A model generated the notes under the pieces. The model saw nothing but the letters and a program-made list of their open reading frames with translations. It was not told where the DNA came from and ran no database searches. A DNA stretch of 23,950 nucleotides from Gnetum montanum (taxonomy: Eukaryota > Streptophyta > Gnetopsida > Gnetales > Gnetaceae): assembly GCA_015680685.1 (NCBI GenBank), contig MNCI01011078.1, forward strand, positions 1 to 23,950, written 5' to 3'. Below, in pieces: positions 1-9,124 of the stretch. Every line of letters begins with the position of its first letter. The first letter of the stretch is position 1. Position numbers and translations under genes: made by a program.

Positions 1-4
1 CAAG

Positions 5-1219
5 GTGGGCACCCCAGTGCATAGCACCCGGCGGCATAGGGCCGCCCCGTATAAACGCCATACCCTGCGATGCATGGTGGTCGATGAAAGATGTGATGTC
101 GTATGTTTACAGGAAACCAAAGTCCAGCAGTCGGAGGCCCGGGTGCTGAAATGGCCGGGGTGGCACTGCCATCTGGTACCGTGTCGGGGACGTGCAGGAG
201 GCCTTGCGGTCCTCACTAAGGAGGTCTCAGTAGTTCAGGATTCGTCCGATTGGTGCGTCATGGTTCACCTGCCCAGGCTAGATGTCTGGATCACCAATGT
301 TTACGGTGCTCAGGGGTGGAAAGCGCAGTTGCAGGAACTCGAACGCGTGGTTGGACTGGTGCCCGATGGTGCGGGCTGGCTGCTAATTGGCGATTTTAAT
401 CAGCGACTGTACAGCTGGGAGAAGTTTGGAGAGTCCCTGACGGAGCCCCCGGGGACAGCTGATTTTCAAACGTTGCTGCAGAGGAGGGCCCTCACCGACT
501 TGGAACTCGCGGGCTGCCGGTATACCTGGAGTAACCGGCGTAATGGTGCAGCACGGGTTCAGTCCCGGATTGATCGGGCCTGGGTTAGCCAGTTGCTGCT
601 CACTGAATGGGACTGGGTTAGCCAGTCGCTGCTCACTGAATGGGACGTGCACGCGTATGGAGGTGTCAGAATGGCTTCGGATCACCGGGCGATCTTCTGC
701 CAAATAGACAGACATGTGGAGCAGAGCCCTCGGCCATTCCGTTTCGAGCGCTCGTGGCTTCGGAAACCGTGGCTGGAAGAAATGGTCCGGGAAATTTGGG
801 GTGGCTACAAGGGAGAGGCAGACGTGACACAGGCAAGACAGGCGCAGTACACAACGCAGACCGATGTTTCGAGGCAGGCGCAGACTGATCTTTCGAGGCA
901 GGCGCAGACTGATTTTTCGTGGCAGGCAAAGACCGATTTTTTGCGACAGACGCAGACCGATGCTCAGAGACTGGCGCAGCACACGACGCAGCTGGTGCAG
1001 ACCACGGGGTGGCAGACGCAGCGCACATGGCGGCAGGCACACCATACGACGCGGCAGGGGCACCACGGGACGCGGCAGGGGCAGCACAGGACGTGGCAGG
1101 GGCAGCACAGGACGTGGCAAGGCTCCGCGTGCCCCTTCCCCGCAGCCTGCGTCCCGGCCTGCGTCCCGGACCTCTTTGGGCCGAGGGGCATCCCACCTTG
1201 CTCTACCGTGCGTGCCTGA
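5..1219 (+). CDS. LINE ORF2 fragment: endonuclease domain with in-frame minisatellite tail
   Basis: This is the N-terminal endonuclease/exonuclease/phosphatase (EEP) domain of a plant LINE ORF2, the enzyme that nicks target DNA for target-primed reverse transcription. Visible motifs are LQETKV (residues 35-40), GGLAVL (65-70), ITNVYG (96-101), IGDFNQ (128-133), YTWSN (173-177), SRIDRAW (187-193) and SDHRAI (225-230). They are followed by the typical post-domain PFRFERSWL (244-252). The true start probably lies left of the window, because the family's first catalytic Asn motif is not visible; residues 1-15 look out of frame or divergent. After about residue 275 the frame runs into short tandem repeats and stops at 1219 with no reverse transcriptase. 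Catalytic residues look preserved, but the protein is truncated and interrupted by an 11-residue duplication, so I regard it as a relic rather than an active gene. The region is GC-rich, unlike sequence right of 2200. Confidence 0.75.
   Translation: MGTPVHSTRRHRAAPYKRHTLRCMVVDERCDVVCLQETKVQQSEARVLKWPGWHCHLVPCRGRAGGLAVLTKEVSVVQDSSDWCVMVHLPRLDVWITNVYGAQGWKAQLQELERVVGLVPDGAGWLLIGDFNQRLYSWEKFGESLTEPPGTADFQTLLQRRALTDLELAGCRYTWSNRRNGAARVQSRIDRAWVSQLLLTEWDWVSQSLLTEWDVHAYGGVRMASDHRAIFCQIDRHVEQSPRPFRFERSWLRKPWLEEMVREIWGGYKGEADVTQARQAQYTTQTDVSRQAQTDLSRQAQTDFSWQAKTDFLRQTQTDAQRLAQHTTQLVQTTGWQTQRTWRQAHHTTRQGHHGTRQGQHRTWQGQHRTWQGSACPFPAACVPACVPDLFGPRGIPPCSTVRA
581..646 (+). repeat. 33-bp in-frame tandem duplication within the LINE endonuclease
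   Basis: Two adjacent 33-bp units (581-613 and 614-646) differ by one base. They encode WVSQLLLTEWD followed by WVSQSLLTEWD. The duplication lies between the SRIDR and SDHRAI motifs and keeps the reading frame. Confidence 0.95.
857..976 (+). repeat. 24-bp minisatellite, five units
   Basis: Five head-to-tail 24-bp units start at 857, 881, 905, 929 and 953. In the ORF2 frame they encode an eight-residue repeat of the type QTD(V/L/F)SRQA that degenerates rightwards. The unit length is a multiple of three, so the upstream LINE frame stays open across the array. Confidence 0.9.
1031..1122 (+). repeat. 21-bp minisatellite, four units plus a partial
   Basis: Units of 21 bp start at 1031, 1052, 1073 and 1094, with a partial unit at 1115. 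The best unit reads roughly CGGCAGGGGCAGCACAGGAC plus G. In the ORF2 frame it encodes a seven-residue repeat resembling QGQHRTW. The minus strand at 2060-2185 carries a related 21-bp array. Confidence 0.88.
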
Positions 1220-1992
1220 GTCCTCCCGGCGTATGGGGGGCCAGTCCTGTGCCCCCCCTGACCACGTCCTCTCTGACCAACAACGCGCCACCCCCCCTCT
1301 CGGTTATGATTCTGATCCGCCCTGGCCAAGCCGCCCCCGGGATAGTCCGAGGCCGCGACTGATTTTCAAAGTGGATACGGATCCGCTCCTCCCCACTCTC
1401 TGACTCCAACATCAGCGCCTCCACCTGTGTCTGCATCTGCAGTGGTCTCCAAATACAAAACCGGGCGTAACCCAAGTGTTCCATGTTCTCTGTGAAGGTG
1501 TCAAACTTAATAAACTCCCCCACCGCCTGCGCGCATTCGCGAAGAACCTCGAGGGACCAATATTCCAGCGGCAGATCATACAAGCCAACCCATACCGGGG
1601 CCCTAGCGAACAACTGCGGGTCACGGTGCGCGCCCGGGCACCAGGGAGCCAGGACGAGGCCCCGTGCCCCGTAAAACCAGGGCCCGCCCACTAGAACCTT
1701 TTCACGATCGACCATGGAGGCAAACCCAAACAGGAGGCGGTCATCTGCAAGGCATTTGACTGTCGCAAACCCAAACAGGAGGCGGTCATCTGCAAGGCAT
1801 TTGACTGTCACTGTCTCCAGCTCCCGTAGCCCGAGCCCAACGGCGAATCAAGTCCAGCCAAAGCCGAATGCCTTCCGACACAAACTTACCAATTAAACTG
1901 CGCGCCAAGCTATCCAGCATAGCGCTATCTGGGCCCTTGAGTTGGAGCCGTAGCTCGAGCCCCTCAGTAGCGATCCGCTGCTCAGCAGCTTG
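1203..1992 (-). pseudogene. LINE ORF1 (DUF4283-type) fragment, frameshifted
   Basis: On the minus strand an open frame from 1811 to 1203 encodes a plant LINE ORF1 protein of the DUF4283 type, a nucleic-acid-binding Gag-like protein. Recognisable segments are CLADDRLLFGFAS, VDREKVLVGGPWFYGARG, PVWVGLYDLPLEYWSLEVL, AVGEFIKFDTFTENMEHLGYA and ARFCIWRPLQ. The preceding part of the domain is found in another frame between 1992 and about 1815 and includes ATG at 1920 and SLARSLIGKFVSEGIRLW. A frameshift near 1815 therefore separates the two halves. A 45-bp tandem duplication inserts 15 extra residues just before FGFAS. No CCHC knuckle is seen downstream. The fragment faces the + strand endonuclease fragment, so they are not in the normal ORF1-ORF2 order. 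Assignment to DUF4283 is from motif memory. Confidence 0.72.
1720..1809 (-). repeat. Perfect 45-bp tandem duplication in LINE ORF1
   Basis: Two identical 45-bp units occupy 1720-1764 and 1765-1809. On the minus strand each encodes the 15 residues around CLADDRLLFGFA, so the reading frame is preserved. Perfect identity suggests a recent event or template slippage. Confidence 0.95.
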
Positions 1993-2059
1993 CTATACTT
2001 CGGCTACGTGAGCCTGCCCGTTACCATAGACGCCCAGACTTGGTTGACCTTTTGCGGAG

Positions 2060-2185
2060 CCCTCCGTGCCATGCGCTGTACCTGCCCCGCCGTGTGCTGA
2101 ACCCTCCGTGCCCTGTGCTATGCCTGCCCCGCCTTGTGCTGAGCCTGTCCCTCCCTGAGCTAAACCCATCGCTCCCAGAGGGAAT
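2060..2185 (-). repeat. Degenerate 21-bp GC-rich minisatellite upstream of LINE ORF1
   Basis: About six 21-bp units can be laid out from 2060. A 42-bp higher-order pair (2060-2101 and 2102-2143) is the clearest. In minus-strand sense the units contain CAGCACA followed by GGC and GGGGCAG, which resembles the unit of the 1031-1122 array. It sits where the N-terminal part of ORF1 would lie. Confidence 0.75.
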
Positions 2186-2387
2186 CCCTATACGTACAGC
2201 CAAAGCATATGTTCAAAGACGCATAAGTTGCATATGTGAGTAAATATGCAAGATACCTTTTTTAGATTGTTGCATAAGTTTCAAAATCTATCTAAATGCG
2301 CATTATAACTTGGGAAAGACGGTCAAGATATGCATGTAAACCCAAGTTGAATGCCTCAACCAAATCAATAACAGAATGTTTTTGTAG

Positions 2388-3130
2388 GTGGCCTGTGCTC
2401 TTCCAAGGGCAGGGGAAAACTTTGATGATCAAGTGTTGTTAAAAAAAAATATCTTAGCGAAGATAGGAAACTATTTTCAAATTCAGATTGGTAATAGCCT
2501 TACTGTATTTGTGTTGCAGTATGATTTCCAACTAACCGTCAATGCTAATTTTTCTTCCAATAATTCCACTAGAACCACTGCCTGAGAATCATTCATTTTT
2601 GCCTCAGAATCATTCATTTTGTTTAAGTAATCATATTTTCCATAGGATGAATTGCTTTGGTGATCCTGCAGTCGTTGGCAAGGTGAGAATTAACAAAAAA
2701 ATGATTATACAAACAGAAAGTGGGTACAGGATGTGTGAATATATTGTATCATCTGCAATGTTATTTCTTTTGTAGTCTGATCTTCTCTCTCCCGGTATCA
2801 GTGTTGAATCTTGAATCAAGAATATTATAGATTTTGATGATTACAATATCACCTCTTATTGGAAACTTCATACTTGCATATTGGAACTGACATTGAGGAT
2901 TTTAAGTGTTCTTGGTTCCTAGTAAAAGCACTTGAGCAAGCCAATCATGAGCAACTGCTTTGGTTACATGTCCAAGAAAAAGATCATTACAGACTTTCTC
3001 ATTCTCTTAACTTTCTGAGATGAATTTCGGTTGAACCATCATTTTGATTTTTTTCTAGGCGAACTATGAGAAAAAGAATCCATCTTGTGTTTCAGAGGTC
3101 AAGGCGTTATACAGGGAACCAAGACTGCAG
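2388..3130 (+). pseudogene. FPS: Farnesyl diphosphate synthase pseudogene, four internal/late exons
   Basis: Four consecutive exons match the C-terminal half of plant farnesyl diphosphate synthase, which condenses IPP with DMAPP and GPP to make FPP. Exon 2388-2486 encodes VACALPRAGENFDDQV...NYFQIQ. Exon 2646-2682 encodes CFGDPAVVGK. Exon 2880-2969 encodes [12 protein letters not shown]...EQANHEQ. Exon 3059-3130 encodes ANYEKKNPSCVSEVKALY...LQ. Exon phases and lengths (99, 90 and 72 nt) agree with the family, but the 37-nt exon is 8 nt short. The deletion removes the DDYLD part of the second Asp-rich, metal-binding motif and shifts the frame. The donor after 2486 reads AT instead of GT. The acceptor before 2880 ends AT instead of AG. 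The last exon is not found downstream. A possible relic of the preceding exon lies near 2214-2260. Retained introns show this is a decayed genomic copy, not a retrocopy. Confidence 0.88.
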
Positions 3131-4317
3131 GTTTGTGGTATTCTTTAACCTTTTATAAGAAGTTGGCCCAAACAAGGTTCCAAAATCTCAGTTATACATC
3201 TTTTTGAATGATAAAGTTGCATAGTGGTTACTGTAAAGCAGTTTCAAGTAAAATGAGATCGGGCAGATGAAGGATCAAATAATTAGAAGGAACCTGGTAA
3301 AGTCCTGTGTAACCAGAGTTAAATTAAATCAAACGTGAAAGAGAACTCAAAAAACCAAACAAACCTAAATATACAAGTTAAACCTATTATGACAATGCTG
3401 ATCTGTTTTATTAAACTAAATGTATTCCTGTTTTGGCATAGAATGTGTTTTGGGACTACTAGAAAATCATCCACAAGGAGATTATTTTCTCCATTGAAAA
3501 GCTAGGGAGTCTGCCCCTAGAGGCAAGCATATGTTAGATTCATGGTAAAAAAAATAGGATGTTAGGTTCAAATTGTTCGTAATATCATAACAAATACAAC
3601 GTACTTTTCAATCTTGCCTGATACAATCTTATATACTTATTGCACACAATTCAAAGGTGATAAACTACACTATATTATTGTGAAATTTAGTGGTCCAACT
3701 ACTCAAAAAAAAGGTTGGCACAATTATACTAATTTGGAAGGAGAAAAAATTTTGATAGATGAAGTTCTTAGGAAAAAAGAGCTTGCAAAAAAAATGGAAG
3801 AATGAGGAAAAAGTAGAACAAAGTAGATTTTTTAAATACCTAGTATATTGTAGTAATTAAAATAGGATATTTTCAAAAAAAAATTCTAAGCACTTTACAC
3901 TATGGATTTCAAAATATAGATGGTGGCATTGTCACTAAATGACTACATTGTGATACTAGGCTTTTTGTTAAAGGAAGTTTGATATTCTTAAAGTGGTTAA
4001 AACTTGAGAAAAGGAGAATTCTAAAAATTTTGAGTTGTAAAATAAAACAAGTGCCAAATCTTACAAATAGGAAAAACCATATAAAGGATTATCTTTTATT
4101 TTCAGAAAAAAGGCTTCAAAATATAATTAAGGTAGAAAAGATTAATGAGCATATCCAAAAATAAAATAAAATAAAATCATATATTTCTTGCTTTTTGTTA
4201 CTTTCACCTAAGAGATGTAACATATTATGTAAAACTAGGTTTATTAAAAAATATATTCTTTTCAATATTTAAGACATGCTATAGACGAATTTAAATTAAA
4301 AAATAAAGTCTATATGG
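3131..4317. other. AT-rich unassigned interval
   Basis: I see no recognisable gene here. A 63-codon ORF (3614-3805, +) and a 61-codon ORF (3979-4164, +) resemble no family I know. They may be the unrecognisable 5' part of the LINE relic that follows, since AT content rises in the same way. The FPPS terminal exon would be expected here but was not found. Confidence 0.5.
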
Positions 4318-5740
4318 AGTGACTTTAATGCAAGGATTAGTTCTAAGCATATTAATATTCTAGAGAGACAAAACAATTAAGGATGGCTAGATATGCAAAA
4401 CTATGGTTAAATTAAAAATGAAGGGAAAAAACATCAAAAGTTACTAAAATAAAACAAGCATGAAAGCATATGTTAAAATGGGATAAGACATTGGTATTTA
4501 TTATTCTAAATGGGATTCAAATATTTCTATCAAAGTTAAGATTTACTTTTTAAAAAGAAGGAAGATGATTATATATTGATCTATGATTAACCATCCCTCA
4601 AAATGTATCAAGAATCACTACCTTTTAAGTTAGAGATAAATTAAGAAAATCTTTATACCATTTTCTATAGCTTTCCATTCAAGTAAGGCATTCTAGTGAT
4701 ATGTAATACCAAAAAATACGATGACATATTATAATTAAATATATAGAACTTTTTCAATAAGAAGCATAAAATTTGTTGAAAATAAAGAATTCTAAATTTC
4801 AATTAAAAGACATTTTACTAGAGGTTCCCAAAAATATCACCATATGCTAGAAGTTTATAGGTAAAATGAAGTGGTTTGATGAAGAATGTCTACAAGCAAA
4901 GTTAACTTTAAATAATCAAGTTGATTTTAGTTTACTCACTATCATTCAAATTTTATATAGAGATATAATTTTTAAATTAAAAGACAAAAGAAATTGCACA
5001 ATCTTGTTAGGTTTACAACAATCAAGGAGTAAAGCAAGTTTGTCCCCTTTCACCAATATTGTTTGGGATTTTTATTGATAAAATATAAGAATGGATTGAA
5101 CTGGTCTATACAAATTATGCTATTAAAGCAAATCAATCATGGATATGATTTTTAATCTTTGCAAATGTATCATTAATTGCAAATTCAAAAACAAGGTTAA
5201 AAGTAATGTTCCATTAATTAGAAAGGTTTTTTGAATCTATAGAATAAAGGTAAATGTTGACAAAACAAAAGTGCTAATTTGTGGAACTAATACAAGAGAT
5301 TATACTTTCCACCTAGAAAATTTAAAACTTTAGATTGTGGAGAAATACAAATATTTGGGAGTAAAATGTTCTCAAATTTATAAGTGAAAGCATTGCATAT
5401 CACAATGAATTCTAAATGGTTGAAAGGTTTTATATAGAATAAACAAAATCTTTCAATTTGGACCATTCGAGAAAATATCTTTTGAAACAATTGTGTAAGC
5501 TATAATGCTTTATGGACATATAATGTAGGATCCATGTCTTGATCGAAAATCATAAAAGGAAATTGAGAAACTTCAAAAAATAGTTCTTGTATGATGAATT
5601 CAAGAGGAAAAGTCAAGTCCCATATACAATCTTTTTTTATTGAAAGTTAATTTGTTGCAGTTGAAAGTTGAACAATCAAAAGTTAAAAGATTCTCTCTCA
5701 CTATATGTAGAAGCAAGTTAAAGCATAGCTTCTTAACTTT
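4318..5740 (+). pseudogene. Second, AT-rich LINE relic: endonuclease end and reverse transcriptase
   Basis: Scattered motifs in several frames mark a decayed LINE ORF2. SDFNARI (4318-4338) matches the endonuclease GDFNAR motif. KWFDEECLQAK (4869-4901) matches the linker before RT. SKASLSPFTNIVWDFY (about 5031-5078) matches the RT QG.PLSP...F block. IFANVSLIA (5155-5181) occupies the YADD catalytic position. VNVDKTKVLICG (about 5252-5287) and EKYKYLGVK (about 5340-5366) match the post-palm K.K....G and YLG motifs. MLYGH (about 5504-5518) matches the L.YG..W block. Only about 130 nt separate WFDEEC from the LSP block, where several hundred codons are expected, so most of the RT fingers are deleted. 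The catalytic loop has lost both Asp residues. It is dead and old, and it differs from the GC-rich LINE pieces at 1-2200. Confidence 0.75.
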
Positions 5741-6549
5741 AAATCTATGAGGATGGTGACTATCAATGTTAGCTCATACGCTTTGCATCCTGGAGGAACT
5801 ACTGTATATCATCCTAAATATTCAAGAATTCTCTTAAAAAAACTTTAAATCTCAGGTATGGTTTTCTCTTTAAAGCTTTAAAGGCATCCTTTTAATATTT
5901 ATAAATTTAAAATTATTTTAAAAATTTGCAGTTTAAATCCCTATACAAATTTGAACGACTTAATCACGGCGGACATGTATCGTATTGTAACATCCATAAC
6001 ATCATTGGAAATTTAAAACTGAGGCGATTGGAATAATTCTTTAATTCTCTGCTGAGAGGCTGCGCAGTGGAAAATTGCGACGAAAATGAATGCTCTTGCT
6101 GCTGCTGCTGTATTTGAAAATAGTTGGGTAGATTGAGGTTCCATGGAAACCTTTTTAGTTTTCACAAGTCTCAGACTTTTTTTTGTTTGTTTGGCTTCGT
6201 AGACCGTCATTAGTTTTGTCCAAAAAAGATTTTTCTCTTTGTAAGACCCGACTCACGCAGTCGTTGACGTTGACGTTGCCACAGACCTGACCTGTGGAAA
6301 CACCGCAAGATTTGCGCAGACACGGTTAATAAATTCAAGAATTCACAAAACAGGCCAAGGAAATGAATTCCAGAATTAATTATTTAATTTCTGTTTTGTA
6401 CTCCTCAATAAATACTCATCAGAGATGGGCCCCTCCCATACAACAGCAGTGTGACTTGTCGATTAATAATCTCTTATTCACGTAAAAAGCCAAAGCCATG
6501 GCATTCAATAGAGCTGCGTCCGAATGACTACCATTAGTCTTCTCTTTGT
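5741..6549. other. Unassigned interval with short simple repeats and a CpG-rich patch
   Basis: No gene or element is recognised. There is a (TGC)n tract at about 6096-6111 and a (TTTTG)n tract at about 6545-6569. A patch at about 6240-6340 is richer in CpG than its neighbours and includes a repeated GTTGAC at about 6262-6275. A 65-codon minus-strand ORF (6013-6210) has no family resemblance. The right edge is where similarity to element A fades. Confidence 0.5.
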
Positions 6550-6599
6550 TTTGTTTTGTTTTGTTTGTTGTGAGTGTATCATGTGTTGTATTATTATTT

Positions 6600-7230
6600 G
6601 ATTCTTATGATTATGCACCTGTTGTTGCTCTTTCATCTAGGACACTACCAGCTCTCACTCATCACACTACTACCTCCTGTTGTATTATTATTAGTTTTGA
6701 CACTCCTTGCATTGTTGGTGGTGGTACCGATGGTAGCAAGTTAGGAGGTTGTTAAGAGTAATGCAAGATGAGACATATATGAAGATAATTCTACACATGG
6801 TGTTGTAGGTCTATGATATTTTGTAGGGTGGAAGTGGTAGGAGGTGTAAGCAGAAGCATTTTCTCAAGAGACAAGTCAATAGACACAATAATTGTAAGGG
6901 TTTAGTTGTCTATATGGGCAATGTTGTCTTGGTGGTGGCATCCCAACGACTATGGGTTTTGCCATTGCTATTGATATATCTCTTAGTGTTGAGAATAAGC
7001 CTTTGCTAAGATAATACGATTCTTGTTTGATGAGGTTATCAATAGTTACCTTGCAAACAAGGTAACGTCATTTATTTCTTCACAACCTTTAGGTTTAGGA
7101 CATGTGCCCTAGATTCTTACAAATGGATCATGATTGAACAACACCTCTTAGGATGTTTACATTCACATAGATTCATCCATTTTCCTCTCATCAGCTAGAA
7201 TGTATAACTTCTTTGACGATAGCAGCTTTT
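6600..7230 (-). pseudogene. gag: Element A Gag C-terminal linker and Cys/His motif
   Basis: Read on the minus strand, the segment starts with a damaged Cys/His motif whose visible residues are CECKHPKRCCSIMIHL (about 7160-7113). This corresponds to CKICQYDHHKGCCP in element C. A Gln/Pro/Tyr-rich linker follows (about 7065-6600). Short plus-strand ORFs across it are shadows. No intact frame remains. Confidence 0.7.
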
Positions 7231-7249
7231 CCTTTAATTAATGCTTGCT

Positions 7250-8720
7250 TAGTCCTTTTCTTTACAATCTTCAACGTAGTTGCAAACTTTTCATTTATTG
7301 AATCTCATATCTTTTTAACCTTTGTTGTGGTGTCATTAATATATTTCTATATTAGCAAGGTCTTCATTTGAATCATGTCTTCCATTGATTCCTCCTTTTG
7401 GATCTCACATACCCAAACATCCCTCTTCCAAAAAGAAGGCTCTCTATTGTGTTCCTCGGTAGACTCTCTCTTTCTTAACTCTTCTTCTTCCTTAGTAACT
7501 TAAACTAGTAATCTTTGTATATGATAAATTCTCATTTCAAACAATCTTCCTTGGGTGTAGACTCTAAGGATATCTCTAGTTTTGTTCCTTAACCCATCAA
7601 TGATATGCCTCAACTACTCCCTTTGGAAAAATCCATGGTTTAGGCATCGCTGTAAAAAGTGAATAATAATTGCTGATTATTGCATCAAGTGATTCATGAA
7701 TCCCTTGCTTCTATCCTTATATTTTCTTTCTTAAATTTTATACTCTTGAGTATGTTTGGTGCTTGTCGTTGAAAAATTTTAGCATCTAACTCCATCTTTA
7801 GAAAGATTTTAATTCCAATAATCTATACCAGCTTTTTCCTTCTTTGAAAAGTGTTCTTGGGAACAACTTCAATTTTTGCTATACGTTCTCTATATTTTGC
7901 AGTGTACAGGCATCATGGAAGGCTTGCAAGTAGTGCTGAGGATCTTCGTTATATCCCTTTTCAAATTTGAAAATGTTATTTATGTCTAGCTGCTTGGTGC
8001 GACTATCCCATTGATGTCTAGTTGAAATATGCACAACCTTATTAATATAAATCATGCTTCTTGTAGCTAATAGGGGTTCATCATAATCATCAAGTTTGTC
8101 ATATCCATAGTATAATGATGATTCCTCTGATGCTCTTCTTTATTTCTTCTTCTATGACTTTGCTCTATCTCTTTTTTCTTTCCTTTTACTTTCATCTACA
8201 TTGTGATGTCTTTCTCTTTTTGAGCATCTATTATGATCTTTTCTCCTCTCCCTATTAAGTATTTATTTTTGATTCCTTACTGGTGCTCTTTCCTCATACT
8301 TACATTCTCTCTTGTCATAGTCTTTTGACAAATGTGATGAAGGTGATGGAAGACTTAGAGTTGTTATGTTCCTTTAATTTCTCTATTTTAGATCTTTTAG
8401 AGATCCTTATTCTTGGATCCCTCCTGATTTCGAAGTAGTCCCATCTCTTCTAGGTGTCTCAGCTAGGATGGAATGTAGCTTCTATTGCACAAAGTCTTTA
8501 GGATATAAAATAGGTGGATGAGAATACAATCGGTGATAGTGAGACTTTTCTACTTGATATACAAAATCTTTCTTTTTAGAGATTATAACTACTTGTGATC
8601 CTCATGTACCCTTTTCTTGTTCATACCTTGCTTTCATAACAACATCTGTTCTAATTTGTGCTTTTGTTAGTTGGTAGGATCTAGTCATGTACTTGGTTAC
8701 CTAATACCCTTGATGTACAT
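7250..8720 (-). pseudogene. gag: Element A Gag, capsid-like region and basic domain
   Basis: The best-preserved stretch on the minus strand begins at 7989 and reads LDINNIFKFEKGYNEDPQHY, continuing with LQAFHDACTLQN. Element C has LDMNNIP, FEGGYNTD and LQSFHDACALQN at 12124-12198, so the two are clearly the same Gag (retrotransposon gag family). Upstream in minus sense (about 8290-8115) lies an Arg/Lys/His/Ser-rich segment matching the basic region of C at about 11880-12020. The rest is stop-ridden. Boundaries are approximate. Confidence 0.72.
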
Positions 8721-9105
8721 GACCAAGACCTGATCTAAGAAGTACTACTTAAAGCATAAAGGGTGATGAATACTTAGGTAATAATATAATATTATCTTGT
8801 AAGTATATCCATCTAAATTATTCATCCTAGTAAAAGATAAAAGTAAAATCAAGGCAATATTAGTTAGTATGGGCATAAGAAATTTGCATTTGCATCAATC
8901 CATTCTAGTTTTCTTCTATGTATGATCTATCACTTTCATTGATATCACTAGTAGGTGGAGAATTTGCTTTATGCATTGAAGCTATTTTAATCAACTATTA
9001 CTTAGGTTTGTGTAGGAATTATTATATGGTTGAAAGATAAATCTTTTAAATTATTTTGATAATGAATCCTTAATGAAATCAACTATCTAGTATAGATTAA
9101 TACCA

Positions 9106-9123
9106 TCCCCAGCAATGGTACTA
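9106..9123 (-). promoter_or_regulatory. Element A primer-binding site (tRNA-Asp type, decayed)
   Basis: Two bases after the LTR end (9125), minus-strand sense reads TAGTACCATTGCTGGGGA. From memory, the tRNA-Asp complement used by Athila/Tat elements is TGGCGCCGTTGCCGGGGA. The five differences are all G-to-A or C-to-T. It proves that 9125-9971 is a 5' LTR and fixes the orientation of A. Confidence 0.75.
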
Positions 9124-9124
9124 A

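Noticed and set aside
383-1291. A 302-codon minus-strand ORF and a Cys-rich 121-codon minus ORF opposite the LINE endonuclease
   Set aside because: They are shadows of the + strand endonuclease and of GC-rich minisatellites; the Cys pattern comes from the 21-bp repeat read in antisense.
864-1403. Overlapping + strand ORFs of 179 and 147 codons
   Set aside because: Low-complexity Arg/Gly/Ala products of the 24- and 21-bp arrays in alternative frames, with no domain resemblance.
3614-4164. Two short + strand ORFs (63 and 61 codons) as genes
   Set aside because: Lys/Ile/Asn-rich products of AT-rich DNA without recognisable motifs or support from a neighbour.
6546-6755. 69-codon + strand ORF
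   Set aside because: It is antisense to the Gag linker of element A, which explains the sequence on the minus strand.
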